Source of the DNA: Elsinoe arachidis
Taxonomy: Eukaryota; Ascomycota; Dothideomycetes; Myriangiales; Elsinoaceae
Direction of reading: 5' to 3'
Assembly: GCA_013372555.1 (NCBI GenBank)
Contig: JAAPAX010000002.1
Location: 1,178,001 to 1,242,000 of the forward strand
DNA length: 64,000 bases
The position numbers and the translations under genes are program-made. Below, piece after piece: positions 41,801 to 55,667 of the stretch. The notes beneath the pieces are model-generated. The model had not been told where the DNA came from. It saw nothing but the letters and a program-made list of their open reading frames with translations, and did no database searches. Every line of letters starts with the position of its first letter. Positions within the stretch are counted from its first letter, which is position 1.

Positions 41801-43800
41801 AGAGCTCCAATCTAACTAGAGAGTGCCGTAAGCTTATAAAGGTAGTCCGGATAACCCCTTCCGATAAGCCTATATTAGACAAAATGCACGTTAAGGTATA
41901 GGCTCCTATAGTAGTTGTTAACTAGGTCGTATATCGCCTCGGCCGTTTAATCGGCATGTTAAATGCTATAGATCTATAGGAGGTAAGATAACTCTATACT
42001 TGTGATCTCCTTTAAGCCGAATATTCCTAGTATAATGTAGGCCAGAGGGTAGTATAGTAGGTAGTCTACTATCCTGTCCCTTCGTATATGAATAACTAAC
42101 TTACTCTATAGCATCGTAAGGTTGTCTTCCGCTTTTCTTATCTCCGTGTTAAGTATAGCTACTACCTTCGCCGATAGCACTATACCTTAACCGCGGCTCT
42201 TGATATAGAGATAACGTGCCTATACCCGTAAGTTAGTGCAGAATATGTGCTTCTCATATAGCGTTATTAACTACTTATCCGCGATCGACCTTTTCTTGTA
42301 GTTTAATAGTTTAACCTCTAAGCCTTTAAGACAGTTAAGATCCCTTAGTCGGAGGTAGGTTATATTAGCTATCTCGATGTCGACTTCCGGCTAGTTAAGG
42401 AAGAGTAGTACGTCTCGCAGTTAATAGATAGTAGGCTTTTTCTTCGTCCCTATTAGGTCTTCCTAACCGGTAGCTATTATAGCGTAGTTAATCTTAGATT
42501 TGACAAACGTTGCGTTCTGCTAGTCCTTCTATATCTTAATCTCTGTTATAGATGCCTTTAGGATCTTATAGAGGTCTCGTTCCTATTAGGAAGGCTTCTA
42601 GTTATGTAGTGCCTTAAGAATGTTACTAGCTGTTACGCTCTTGTCTACCTCGTCGAATAGAAGTTTTATTAACTCTATAGTTATCTCTTTAGTCTAACTG
42701 TATACTATGAATATGTTCTCTAATTTGTCTTAGTCTAACGGGAGCTTCGGCTTTATACTTGCAAACAGTTAGTATAGCGACTAGGTAAGTAGTAAGATGT
42801 TCTTTAGGTTAGAGTAGTACTATCGTGTACTAACCTATTCTTTAGTAACGTCGAATTCTAGTTTATAGAGGTAGGTCTTTATTCCTTTATAGTTAAGGTT
42901 AGGAAGGCGGTCGAATGCCTTTGTCTAGCGGTTAATAATTAGCACTATTGTCCTAAACTGCATCTCCGCCGATACTAGCTTTAGCTTGTTATTAAACCGT
43001 AAGGCTGCCTTTAGAATTAGGTAGTTAAATAGCAGATAATCTAAACTATAGGCTAAGAAGTCCTACTTAGTATCCTTCTCCGCTTCGATTGCCTTTTGTA
43101 CTTTGTCGGATAGCTTATTAATGTTATTAACTGCAGGCGACAGCTTATATTCGGGATCAGGCTTTAGAGTTAGAGTCCTGTCTGTTAATAGACAACTCGC
43201 CTCTACTCTCTCTATAAAGTATTGTACTAGCTCTATATTTTTCTATACTGTATTATTATTTTCTATTCTCGAAGGCGGTTATATACTCTTATAACCTCTA
43301 ACTGTGTACGGATCCCTTCTTAGAGGCTTTAGTTAGGCAGGTTCGCTTAGCGGTTTAAAAAGGGGAGAAGAAGACCTTAAAGAATTAGTTATAGCATAAT
43401 TCCGGTAGGGCGGCGAACTTAGTTAAGATCTCGAAGGTGTTTTCTGCACTTTCTAGCTCTCGAATAGTCCAGAACGCCTACTAGTTAGGCGCTTTTTGTG
43501 TTATAAATGTAGTAAAGCTATAGGTTTGTTATAACTTAACTAGTGTTATTAATAGTTAACTACAACTTTATCGGTAGCTCCTATAGTAGTTAGAAAAGAA
43601 TTCGATGCTCGTCTTCTAGTATTAAAGTAATACTTAGAGTTTAGTAGGTTGTTTAATTTGTCCTCTATAAGCTATAGCATCATAGAGAGTAGGTAAGAGG
43701 TATATTATAAAATTCTTCGTGATTTGGAAGTAATTGTTAATATCGTCGTCGTTTGCTGTAGTAACGCTAGTCTAGAATAGGAAAGGTTAAAAATATAGAA
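38880..43800 (-). pseudogene. Extra coding region of Gypsy-2 downstream of pol, unknown product
   Basis: About 4.9 kb between the integrase end and the 3' LTR is open on the minus strand except for TAG/TAA codons. Stretches tested at 43.1, 42.6, 42.3, 40.9, 39.7 and 39.1 kb all read as protein in a consistent style: SPAVNNINKLSDKVQKAIEA, LFDEVDKSVTASNILKALHN, CLKGLEVKLLNYKKRS, a basic patch PTKRKRQKNS, and ENSNKSSTKKKLK. The frame seems to end near 38,880. It is large, helical and basic, with no RT, integrase, envelope or dUTPase motif I can see. Exact ends and single-frame continuity need a computed translation. Confidence 0.5.
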
Positions 43801-46800
43801 TGTTCTAATAGAGTTCTTAGGCATTAGCCGAAGCTAACTTCTAAGCCTTAACTATAGTCTTTTTTCTAACTCTACGAGTTGTACGTATAGTTATCCTTTC
43901 TGTTAGATTATAGCAGTTGTAGTCTTCGATTAGGTCTCCTACTTCGCCTAGATCCTTCTCGTTATACTACTAGTTGTCCTCTAACCTATAACTTCTCTAT
44001 TTAATAAGGTACTATATAACCTGTTTATTCTTCTTTATAATAACTCTCTTCCTAAGTAGAATCTTAATTTCGTAAGAATTATTGTTGTCTAACACGTCGT
44101 CTGTAGTCTCTACTAGTCCTAGTTAAAGTTCGTCTACGACTTCGTAGTTAAATAGGTCTACCTCCTGTAGGGCCTTTTCTAGCTACTACACGGCTACTAC
44201 CGGATGCACGTTACGGAGTTAGCTAGTTATTTTAAGCTTATAGGCTATCTATCTAACTCGCTTCTTAACTGTAAATAGCTCTACGAATTAATTCCTAAGC
44301 TTTTTCGAATAGCTAAGTACCTCGTACCTCTTGTGTAACTATAGTAGGACCTTATTACTAGGTTAGAACTCTACCTCTTTATGCTTCCTGTCGTAGCGTT
44401 ACTTCTATATCTGCTGTGCGTAGCGTAGGGAGTCCTCTATATCTATTCTGTTCTGTTAACGTATAATTACAAGGTCTCTAGCGAGTAATCTATTAAGTTG
44501 TGCTACTAGGTCGAGATTTAGGTTGCTACCGAATAGATACTTATTCGGGGATATTCTAGTACTTGCATTTTTGCTGTTGTTAAGCATGTTCTATAAGCGG
44601 TTAAGAATGCCGCTCTAGTTTAAGTCTAGATAAGTTGTTATATAGTAGCGGATGCTTATTTCTACTGTTTAGTTTGTCCTTTTAGATTGTCTATTAGTTT
44701 AAGGATGCCAGGTAGTAGCAGTTAATATCCTTATGCCTAGCTAGTTAAACACTCCCCTCTAAAACTCTAAGAGGAATAGAGGGTCTCTGTTAGATATAAA
44801 GCATGTAGGAAATCCCTATTTATACTCTTCTATACGGTCTATCTAAGCCGCTCTCTACTTACGGGCCGACTAGGTTAACTTGCCCTTAATAAATATTACC
44901 TACTTACTTATCTTACAGGTTTAGGTAAGGAGTTTATCGTAACTATCCTAGTCTAGGGGTAGCTCTATAATAAAGTCCGCTACTACTGTGTAGTATAGTT
45001 AATTAGGCGTAATAATAGGTTATAACTGGCCATATAGCCTATAGCGTAGCGTCTAGTTAAGTTAATATAGTCTGCAATGCTTAATGTACTTCTTTAACTT
45101 GTGTCTAAGGTTGTAGATATAGACTAAAGCAACGAGTTAGTCGTAGGTATAATTAAATCCTAAGTAGAATTATTTATTATATACTGTTTTAAACACTTCT
45201 TTAACTAAGGAGTCTAGAATGTATAACTATTCTCTCCTATCGGCTAAGTCTTTATAGTATAGAAGGTCGTTATGCTAGAAAAACAGGAAGTTAACCTAGA
45301 CATCCTTCGGGGTGTTATTAACTATCTCTTCGAGTAATGCTTACTGTTTTTGCTTCGACTACTTAACGTCCTCTAAGGTTTTAGTCTAACTAGTATCCTT
45401 TAGAAGATCTTCCTTAAGTTAGCGTTTGAACTTATCGTCTATCTCGATTAGGGTTGAATAGAAGCAGTAGCTAAAGGGATCTAGCTCTTTAGCCTTAGGA
45501 TCGGTTTGCTACGCTTTTAACTTGTTAGAGATTAACCTACTTAACATATCTAGGACGTTATATATCCTGCCTAGTCGATATCTTACATCTAACTTGAATT
45601 ATAACAAGTAGTTAGCTACATAGACAAGCTTAAGGTTAAGCTTGTTAGTTAAAGTCGTCGTTGTTAAGCTAAACTGCTTGGAAATAGCCTTAACTACGTA
45701 GTAATCTGTGAAAACGAAAGTGTCTTTTGTGTTACCTTTAATTATATAATGTATTTTTCTTATAACCTATACTACGCCGGTTATTTCAAGTTCGGTTAGC
45801 TAATACCTTATTTCCGCGTTAGACAAGGCTCTACTAAGGAACATAATAGGTTATACATTAGTAGTGTTAAATTTTGCTACCTTACTATCTTCTATTACAG
45901 GGTCTAGGTTGTCTCTTACTATATAGACAAAGGCTCTAATACTAGCTCTTAATGTGTCTACGTCGATATATAACCTTCTTTCCGGGTTAGGGTGCCTTAA
46001 CTATATAAGGTTACTAAACTGTTGTTATAGGAGAGCAAAAGCGTCCCTAGCTTCCTAGTTTTACTTAACTAGCGTCTTAGCGACGTATGTCTTATGTATG
46101 TTGCCGTCCTTGTCGGGCTCTGCTTTTAACAACTATGTCTTTATCTGTTAAAGTAGAGCGACGATTTGAGCGTAATAAGGAATATACGGCCGAATAAAGC
46201 CTATTAACCCTAAGTAGTGCTCGAGCTGTTTAAGATTCGATAGGAATTCTAGTTCTAATAGTGCTTGTTTCCTTTCCTCTAAAGTTAACATACCTAATCC
46301 GGAGACTTACTAGCTAAGTAGAGCAACTAACGAGTAACCTATGTAGGTCTTCTTCGGGTTAATACTAACGTAGTAGAATAATAGTGTTAAACATACCTAG
46401 TAGAGGTGTTATGTGTGCTCGGCTAGTGTCTTGCTAAATACTATAATATCGTCTACGTAGGCCCTATAGAACTTGCGTAGCTTACGTAGAATCTTGTCTA
46501 ACATTCTCTAAACGTATTAAACGCTACCGTACTACTCTATTAGCGCCGTAAGGAACTACTCTTGTCCACGGTAGGTGTTAATAGTGAACTTGTATTGTTC
46601 GTGTCTCTTGACTATCTATTAGTAAAAGAACATTACTGCGTCTATAGTTATAATGTACTTTACGTCGTGAAGTAACGCTATAAGGTCCGATTAAAGTAGA
46701 ACTAGGTAGCTATCCTTTAGGCTAATCTTGTTTATGCCTCTAATGTCTATAACCGTACGACCTTTATATACGTTCTTACCGTGTTTAACTATATCCTTCT

Positions 46801-48771
46801 AGACTACAAACACGAGGAAACTAAACGGTATTAGTTTATCTATATAGCGCATTTTGCCCTTAGCGTGGAGTTTGTTAAAGGTGTCGGCTATAACCTTCTT
46901 TCCTTATAGGCCGAGTAGATACGGTTTTAAAGACATTACCGAGACCTTCTATTACTAGTTATTAACAAGAGGTATCTCTATACAGTCCTCTTCTAGCAAA
47001 TCAACTGTAGTCCCTTTGTCTACCTAAAGGTCCTTGTATTAGTTTACGATCTGCTTAAGCTCCTATAATACGTCCGGGTCCTTAGCGTTAATAGTAATAC
47101 TATTCGGAAGTACAACCTCCGCTCTCGGAATCTATATCTACGCTAGTTGAATGCGTATATCAGTTGCTTCCTCGTTTACCATTAGTATTGCTCCTAGGGG
47201 CTAGTTAAACTAGTCTACTAGCGGCTTATTAGGTAGTAGCTACGTCTCGGGTGGAACTCTTACTTTCTTAACTATACTTATCTCGTCTAGGTTAGCTAGC
47301 GTATAGTGCTCTTCTTCTACCTAATATGCCCTATTCTAGTCGTAAGGCCTTAGCGTACCTAGTTATGCCTTTACTAGAATAGTAATAAAGAAGTAAGAGT
47401 CGTTTCTAACATAGACGCCTTCGAAGTTAATGTCTATAATATAACAGTAGCTAGTTACCTATGCTAGCGGATTCGCGTTAGATCTGTCTACCCCGAGCTT
47501 GTTAGGCTTAAACATTAAGTCCGGTACTACCGTATTGTCTTTTCTAAGCAGTTATAAGGCCTAGAGGTTCTCTAAAGTCGCCTAAATAAACGCCGTAGTG
47601 CTAGGGGGCATTTTAACTCGATTTTGAGCTTATACTAGCATCGGGAGAGCTCCCTTTGCTTTCCGAGTGACCTTAAGTAGTGCTATCTAACCCTTTAGTT
47701 CTGGAACGAATAGCGTATATTGCTTAATGTCGATTATTAGACCGAGTAGGCTAATAACATCTATGCTAATTAACATTCCCGGTAGCAGGTTTAGAGTAAC
47801 AAGAAAGAGTATCTTAACCCGCAAATTAGATCTATATCTATCTTGCTAACTATAAAGGAACAAGAGCACTATTATAAAGTAGGTTACTATTCGGTTTCTA
47901 GCTACTTCCTTCACTTCCAGTTACTGTTATAAGGGGTGTAATAGCAGGCCGAGTTAAGCTACTAGATCCTTATTAATATATAACTCTAAAGCTCCCGTAT
48001 CTAGATATACTAATCGTAAATCGCTAGTTATGTCGAACTTCACGGAATATCTAAGGTAATACTAGCTACGGAATCTATATCTAGCTACGTTCTTTAGTTC
48101 CTTTAGTGTTATAACCCTTTCCGGTATGTCCGCTACGTCCTTTCTAACCTTAAACTGCCTCCTCTCTTCCGGTAAGACCCGAAGATTCGTTCGTTATATA
48201 GGTTAAGCTTAGAGGTTATAAATGCTCTCTTTCTTTACCCGTAGTTAGATTCTCCCTCTAAGTAGTACATTAGGCGACGGTAGTGTCTAATCTGTAAACT
48301 ATGTAGGACTTAACTCTATCGTCGGTTAAGGAGAAGCGTAAGTAGAACTCTGTTTATTCTAAGAATGCTTATACTAAGGATAAGCCTCGTTGTAGTTAAC
48401 TATCTCCTAGGGCCCTCTATAGTTGAAGTCCTCGCCTAAATACAGCTCTCCCCCTTCTACCTCTTCTCTAGTATAGAAGTCGTTTAACTAGTAATCCCCT
48501 ATGCTAGCAAATGCTACATTAGTAGTATCTATTAGAGGTCTAACTAGCACGCTAGAAGTAGCCGGTTTAGGGCTAGCTATGTACACGGTAGAGTCGAAAG
48601 CTAGTTAATTCTGCTGCTTGTCCTCTATATAGTTAGTAAACTAACGTCTATTGCCCTAGTTGTTACTATATCGGGGGTAAGCTATCTACTAGACAGGGTT
48701 AGAGTAAATATTATTCTATTTGTTGGAACTATACGCGTTTCTTAGGCCTTGACCTTGCGAGCTCTAACGGT

Positions 48772-48802
48772 TCTAGTTCTAGTTCTAGTTCTAGTTCTAG
48801 GG
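48772..48802. repeat. (TTCTAG)n microsatellite inside Gypsy-2
   Basis: About five copies of TTCTAG. On the coding (minus) strand they specify an Arg-Thr dipeptide run at the end of a basic segment, next to the gag/pol transition. Expansion by slippage is likely. Confidence 0.8.
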
Positions 48803-51800
48803 TAGTCTAGGCGCGTTTGCGTTTGCGGCTCCCTACGGTTAAGTAGGACACTACTAAGGGTTAACATTCTAGCTATTAGAAGAGCGTAGGAGCGAGAAGT
48901 TCGGGGGGTTCCTATTGCTATTAGTATTACTATTGTATCTACTATTGTTACTGTAGTTGCTATTGCTATAGAGGCTATTAATATTGTTGTAATTGCTGTT
49001 GTTATTATAGTAAGGCGCATACGGCTAGCGATACTACATAGTGTTAGGACTACCCTAAAGGCGTCCCTATTAGCGGTTAGGCCCCGACATAAGTCCGGAT
49101 CTAGTGCTACTAGTAAGGCGCTATTGTTAGTTATATCTGGACTTACTAAGGTTATAGAGAGCCGGTGCTACCGCTTCGATCTTGCGGACGAACTTGTGTA
49201 TAGTTATCTAGGCTATAGGCTACTTTATATAGAGTTAAAGCTCGCTATCGAGTCCGTGCTAGGCCTAGAGGAGGATAGTCTTAGTTGAGTCTATTCTAGC
49301 GTCCCTAGCTAGACGAGTAACTATGTATATATATTCTCTAGGATCCTTCTCTTCTCTAATCTAGGTTATACTATAACGCTCCCTTCTTAACAGGTCGAAA
49401 GCCGTGCCTAAGTCTAACTTGAACTTAGTAGTTAATAAGCGACGCTAGCGATCTATACTATTCCCCTTACGTACCTACTTACGGTTCTCTACTAAGAGCT
49501 CGTCGACAAACTAGATATAAGCTCGACCTTAGAAGCAGTAGTTAAGCTAGTGCCTAACGAGGTAAGCGTCACTATATTAGATATAGTCTTTAACTAAGTC
49601 TATAAAGCTACGGACATTAGTAAAAATAGTAGCATTGTTCTAGGTAGTAGTGTTTTAGACGACTAACTAGGTGCTAGAGTTAAAGAACCTAATGTCTGCC
49701 GGACGAAGCTAATAGAGGCGGTTGCCGTTGCTATAGTTATACTCCTGATAATTGTCCTTGCCGTAAGGGTCGTTATAAGGGTCGTCTTCTAAGTTATTAG
49801 GATAGCGACGGTATAGTCGATAGTCGTTACGATTGTCTCTTGCTCGTTAGTTATGTTCTCTTTCGTCCCGGCTATCGTCTCTTCCGCTATCTAGTAGTCC
49901 TAGAGGTAGTATAGACGGACGGCGAGAGTTAGACGGAGATGTTGCCTCTCCTAACAACTTATAGTAGGCTCGGCGTTTAACCTCTTCTAAATCTGTGTCG
50001 TATATGCCCTGTAGGTAGCGAGGGGTCACGTAGCTACGGTTATTAGCGGGAGGTCTAGGACGATTATCCCGGCGTTCGCGATTCTCCTACTCCCTCTAAC
50101 GGTTGTAGTAGCTACGGGAGTCGTTTCTATTGCGTTAACTATTACGACGGGGTTAAGCTTAGTTGTAGTTAGAACGCTCGTTTCTCTAGCGATTGTCTTC
50201 TTCCTAGCGATTTTGATTGTGCTATAAACGATTATTGTTATAGTGGTTGTTATTATTGTTGTTTCCACCTAAAGGCTAATACGAAGGTAGATAGTTAGAT
50301 AAAGGCCTTCTACCGGTAGGTACTCTTAGCTAGTAAGGTAGAGGATTATTGCCGTCGCTGTCGTCGTTACTATCGTTAGGGTCATTCGGTAGTTAAGGAG
50401 CTCCTTCTCTACGGCGCTAACTGCGTAAGCTACGGGGCTAGTTATAGTAGTTAGACTAGTCTCCCGGAAGGCCGGCCTAGTATAATCTGTCGTTATGCTA
50501 TTCCACTCGTAGGGCATTAAGCGTAGCCTAGTGTTAATTATAACGTTAAGCGTTAGTAAATCCCTAGATAGCTTAAAGTTGCTTAACTGTTATGTTAGGA
50601 AAGACTATTCGTAGTGTCTCTAGGATTTCGGCCTCTAGAGTCCTTAGAATTACATTACAAGTATAGTAGTTGTTTCGAGCACTTGCTCTCTCTTCTTCCT
50701 CGTCCTCTTATATAGTTAAGGCTACTAAGAAGCGAGAGTTAGCTCTGCGGCGCTATATTAGAGATATAGAACAGTAACAGTTACGTTCTAAGGTGCCAAG
50801 TTAGCGGTTAAGACTATTAGAGGGATTATTAGATAGTAGCAGGGCTTCTAAAAGACGTCTTCCTCTACGATTGTCCGGTTAGTCTATCTTAGTTGCCTCG
50901 ATATCTGTTTTAACTACTCGGGTAGCTATTATAGAAACCGGTTAGCTTAGCTAATCCTACGTTCTAATAGTTAGAGATTCTACTACTTCCTCTAGAGATA
51001 ACTCCGTTAGGGGTAGCATAGGAGGGCTATCGGGAACGTAGATAACTATCGCTTCTACCGACTAGTGTAAGGGTTAAAGCGAATCTTGTCTCGGAGGCGA
51101 CACGTGTCTTAGAGACGAGATAGAGTAGTCCCCCGGCACTAGGGTAGCAGTAATGCTATAGGACTAGTTAGAACTCTAGTTCGAAGGAGTACGAGCAAGG
51201 ACATAGTTGCTCCTAAATAGATCTAGCTCTAGTTTAGGTTGAGATAATACGTGCTTAACTATAATAGCTACCTAGGAAGGTGCCTTAGGTAGAGTTACTC
51301 TAGCTTTAACTATCGCGTCCTCGGGTGTAGGTTAGACAGGAGGATCTTCTACTCGCGGTTAATCTAGTGATTGTAATAGTAGTAGATCCTCCGCTATCGA
51401 TTACTCTTGCTCTATAATTAGTTCTTAGGGTAGAGACGGTTATAGAAGTTAATCGATATAGTAATTTACAGCTAACCTATAGCTTCTAACGGCAGCACTA
51501 AGAGAGTAACTGCTTTGTAACTAGCTCTCTAGATAGCTGTTAGGCGTGATATTATAATAGTGTATACGTCGAGTTAAGCAGCGTAAGCCTACTATCTATA
51601 CAACTAGTATAGCTCTCCTTGTCGAGAGTGTGTCAGTTAGAGTAATAGATCCTAGAGGAGCAGGATATAAATCGTTAATAGCTCGTGTAGTCTGTAGGAT
51701 AGATGTACCTCGAGAATCGAGTTAGATCTATAGTTCTTACTTAGCAAAAGCAAGCAATTGTCTCGTAAGGTTAAGCAAATTCTCTATTAGACGGGCTATA

Positions 51801-52204
51801 GCTCCTAGTTGCTCGATTCTTGTCGAATCAAGTAGCGGTTAGTTTAATAATGTCGAAGATTGTAATGTCTATAATGCTCGTAATAAAGGTCTCGGTTAAG
51901 AAGTCCCTACTAATAGAGCTACATTGTCGAAATGCTATCTAGCTAGATAGATAACTTAATAGTAAGGTTTGTAAATCGATTTTGCTTCTTCCGAACTGTC
52001 ACTACGAACTTAACCGAACATTTCCTAATGGTTAAAGCTTGTTAGTAATGATTTAACCGATGTCTTGCTATGTGTAGCTAGTAGTCGATTTGCTTACTAG
52101 TTAGTAGTACGTCTCCGAGGCCGGTTAGGGTTTAAACTACACATAACTAACCTAGGGTAATGAAATAAGACCCGGAGGTTAGATCTTTTAGCTTAGCTAC
52201 CAAA

Positions 52205-52339
52205 TGTCATGCACCGATGACGGTTAGGGAGATGAAGGTGTATATTAAGACATGATTATATAATAATCACTATAGAAAGCTATCTAAGGCTACATATCTC
52301 TACGCTAAGACTGCTACTAAGGCTCCCTTAACTGTAACA
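52205..52339 (-). repeat. Gypsy-2 LTR, right copy (5' LTR)
   Basis: 135 bp, TGTCATGCACCGATGACGG...GTAACA, followed by TAGTT (52340-52344). It keeps more CG, CA and TG than the left copy, so it is the less RIP-affected of the two. Confidence 0.95.
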
Positions 52340-52344
52340 TAGTT

Positions 52345-55300
52345 AGCTAGCCTCTAGCTTCGACTATAAGGTTAGTAAGCTATTCGTAAGACTTATATTA
52401 TCTACTATTAGGTCTAGGCAACGTAAGAGAGTATCTACTAGATTCTTCGAGCCTACGTAGTACTTAATTACAAAATTAAAGGCCTATAGGTACACGGCCT
52501 AGTAAGCCTAATAGCTATTTAGCTACTTAGTCGTTATAAAGTACCTTAGGTTATTATAATTAGAGATTACCTAGATAGAGTCTAAGGTACTCTCGTAGTA
52601 GTGTCTCTACTGTTTAAATACCTCTATAATAGAGAGAAGCTTCTAATTGTAGGTCTCGTAGTTCTACTCTATAGGTAGCATCTTCCGAGACTAGAAAGTA
52701 ATAGAGTGCTACTCGCTAGTTTCCCTAACTAGAAATAGCTAAGAGATAATTGCTTTAAGAGTAAGCTTAGACACGTTAGTCTCTATTCTAATTAGCTTAG
52801 ATAGGTTATAGTACCTTAGTACTAGCGCTTCTATAAAGGCCTTCCTAATCGCCTTAAACGCCTCTTATTCCGGATTAGCCTACTTCTAGAGCGCTAATTA
52901 CTTTCCTTTCTATAATCCTTTAAATAGAGCTATTAAGGGTCCTACGATCTTTAAATAGTTCTTAATAAACTAATAGTAGAAGTTAGCGAACTCTAGGAAC
53001 TATTAAACATCGTAGTAGCTATTTAGTATAGGCTAATCTATAATAGCGAAGACTCTCTAGAGGTCTATCGTAACCCCTTCGGTAGTTACTATAAAGCCTA
53101 GGAATTCGACCTCCTTCTAGAAGAAGTTATACTTCTTTAGGTTCGCGTATAGCGCGAACTACCTTAACTTCTCTAGTACTAGCTAAAGGTACTACTCGTG
53201 CTTCTCTATAGAGTTACTATAGATAAGAATATCATCTAGATAGACTATACAAAAGACATTAACTAGCCCTATAAGAGCTTAATTAATATAGGCCTAGAAG
53301 GTAGTAGGGGCGTTAGTTAGCCTAAAGAGTATTACTATATACTTAAAGTAGCTATAACAAGTACGAAAAGTAGTCTTCTACTCGTTACTAGCCTTAATTC
53401 TAATATAGTAATACGTATCCTTAAGATTAAGCTTAAAGTAAATAGCTACTCTATCTAGCCTATTAAGAGTCTTACTAATTAAGAGCAAAGAGTGCTAATT
53501 CTTAATAGTAATAGCGTTTAGGCTATAGTAGTCGATATAGAGTTATAAACTACTATCTTTCTTAGAGACGAATAGGATTAGTATACTAGCTAAACTCTCT
53601 AACCTATAGATCTAGCCCTTAGCTAGTGTATTATCGAGATACTCGCGGAGAACTATAAGTTCCTTCTCTAAGAGGTTATAGAGAGAGTAAAAGAGAGGCT
53701 CTTTGCCTTCTGTTAGATTAATAAGGTATAACATATCTCCTGTAGCGTATATCTATATAGGATTAATAATAAAGATATCGTAGTAGTCTTCTATATAGGA
53801 TAGTAGCTTCGCTACTCTATTAGGTAGGACCTCTATAGGGGTACTAGCTACCTTCCGAACTATAGTGTCTAGTATCGCATCTAACACTACTAGAGTAAAT
53901 TCTTAGTTCTCTACGAGTAAGAGATTATAGAACTCCTTAGCTCGTACTACTCTAATACTAGTAACGTTATAGCTATACCTCTACTAGTTAGTATAACTAT
54001 CTATTATAACACTCTAGTTATATCTCTATAGCTAGCTAAGAATAATAGAAGAGCTTATTTCTAACGTATAGAATATACCTTTTAACTCGCGCGTTACTCT
54101 AGTATCGTCCGTAAGGCAGAGATTAACCTTGTAGGCGCTATAATAGTAAGCCTCTTTACTCTAGAAGCCCCTAATCTAAGGGTACTCTATATCTGCCTTC
54201 TATAAATTATACTAAAGAGCGAATACTAGATTAATAATATTAACGTCTACTACGTTATCTAGTAGCACCTTAACCTCGACCTTACTATCGGAGCTAAGTA
54301 CTAGACTCTAACGAGCCTATACTAGAAGTACTATAGGAGCTCTATAGCTTCGAGGTAGACTCCTCTAGTGTCTAGCTATATATTAAGTAGGTGTAGGCGT
54401 ACTACCTTCTACCTTAATATTCTAGACTCGATTATCTCCTTTACTATTACTTTAGCTAGCATCGCTCTTCTTAGAGTAGGCTAACAAGTAGTAACTCTTC
54501 TCGTAATAATTATAGTACTTAACCTTAGAAAAGTCCTAAGTGCCTCCGCTACCTTTCTAATTAGTCTCCTAGCTACTACCGCTCCTATAGCTCTTACCTT
54601 TGCTCTTGCTCTTGCCCTTCTACCTATCCCCTACCTCGCTTCGAGTATGCTTACTATAGTCGCTACTAGAGACTTCTAGAGAAGCTCTATACTACTTCTA
54701 TAGCTTATAGTTGTTACTCTTAGTAAGGTTCTCGAGGGTAGAGACTTATATAACAAGCTCCGTATATATAGAAGGTATATTAGAGAACTAGAGAATCTAC
54801 TTATATAGATTAGATAATAATTTAGCTAAATAGTGCTATACTAGGTGCTTACTATTATACTTCGGCTCGATTATCTCTTCTAGAGATGCTAGTTAATTCG
54901 AGAACTTCTAGACGCTCTTACTCTTCTTCTAGAGGTAGTTTTAGTAGAAAAGAACTATATTTATCTCTTAATTAATAGAGTCTTCGACTTAGTTGTTAAC
55001 GAAGCTTAAGAAGTTCTCTTTATAGGAGAGATTATACTAGTTTAACGTATTAAGTATATAGAGGCGTTCCTATAACTCCCTAAGAGACGAGAATAGATAT
55101 ATTATAGCGTAAGTAATATAGTACTAATCCGAATAAGGAGTATTAGTAAACTACGAAGGGTCGTAGTTAAAGACTATCTAGAGGCTCCTTCTAAAGGACT
55201 AGGCCTTATAGATAGATTTAGCCTTATACTACTCTAGTTCCTTAGCCTTTGTAGAGAGCCCCCTAGTAGATAGCGTTACTAGCTAGCCTATAGCAGGTAG

Positions 55301-55667
55301 ACCTATCGAAACTAGTGCCGGAGGAGCTATAGGTATCCTCTCGGTAGTCCTATAGGAACTAGCTAGAGTTATACTAGTATTCTAGAGGTAATTATAGTCT
55401 TAGACCGAATTCTCTAGATTAGCTAGCTAAGCTATAATAGCCTTAAGTAATATAGTAGTATAGCTACTATTGCTGCTAGTTAGAGTATGTCTTTCTCGGC
55501 TATCTCCGTTATCTCCTAGCTCTTCTAATATCCTCGACTATAGACGCGAAGTATCCTCGATAATGCTACTATTTATCTAAACAGCTTCCGAGTTGATTTA
55601 CTCTTATATAATCTAATCGTCTATATTAATAATTCTATAGACTACGACTAAAGAGAGCTATTAGAAC
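52345..55667 (-). mobile_element. Gypsy-1 internal sequence, right part: gag and reverse transcriptase
   Basis: Minus strand. RT active site FCIVYLDDILIYS with YLDD codons at 53242-53231, the classic Ty3/Gypsy form. RNase H lies to the left up to the Gypsy-2 insertion; protease and gag lie to the right. Scattered TAG codons interrupt all frames. The insertion at TAGTT separates this part from the integrase and chromodomain at 34.4-38.2 kb. Confidence 0.88.

Larger units (their letters stand above)
38327..52204 (-). mobile_element. Gypsy-2 internal sequence: gag, protease, RT, RNase H, integrase, extra ORF
   Basis: Minus-strand order from right to left: primer-binding site TGGTAGCT (52202-52195, two bases inside the LTR, matching the 3' end of fungal initiator Met tRNA), gag region about 48.5-52 kb, aspartic protease LDTGA (DTGA codons 48001-47990), reverse transcriptase AYVDDIIVFSKTLAEH (YVDD codons 46459-46448), RNase H, integrase ending with KRVR...IAYKLKI...NVHPV near 44.2 kb, then the extra region to 38.9 kb. 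In-frame TAG and TAA codons abolish function. At 14.1 kb overall it is large for a fungal Gypsy element. Confidence 0.88.

Noticed and set aside
43103..43294. Plus-strand frame with a hydrophobic end inside Gypsy-2
   Set aside because: Antisense to the accessory coding region and created by codon bias of that strand.
49847..50517. Three minus-strand frames of 60-80 codons as separate genes
   Set aside because: They are unbroken pieces of the decayed Gypsy-2 gag region.
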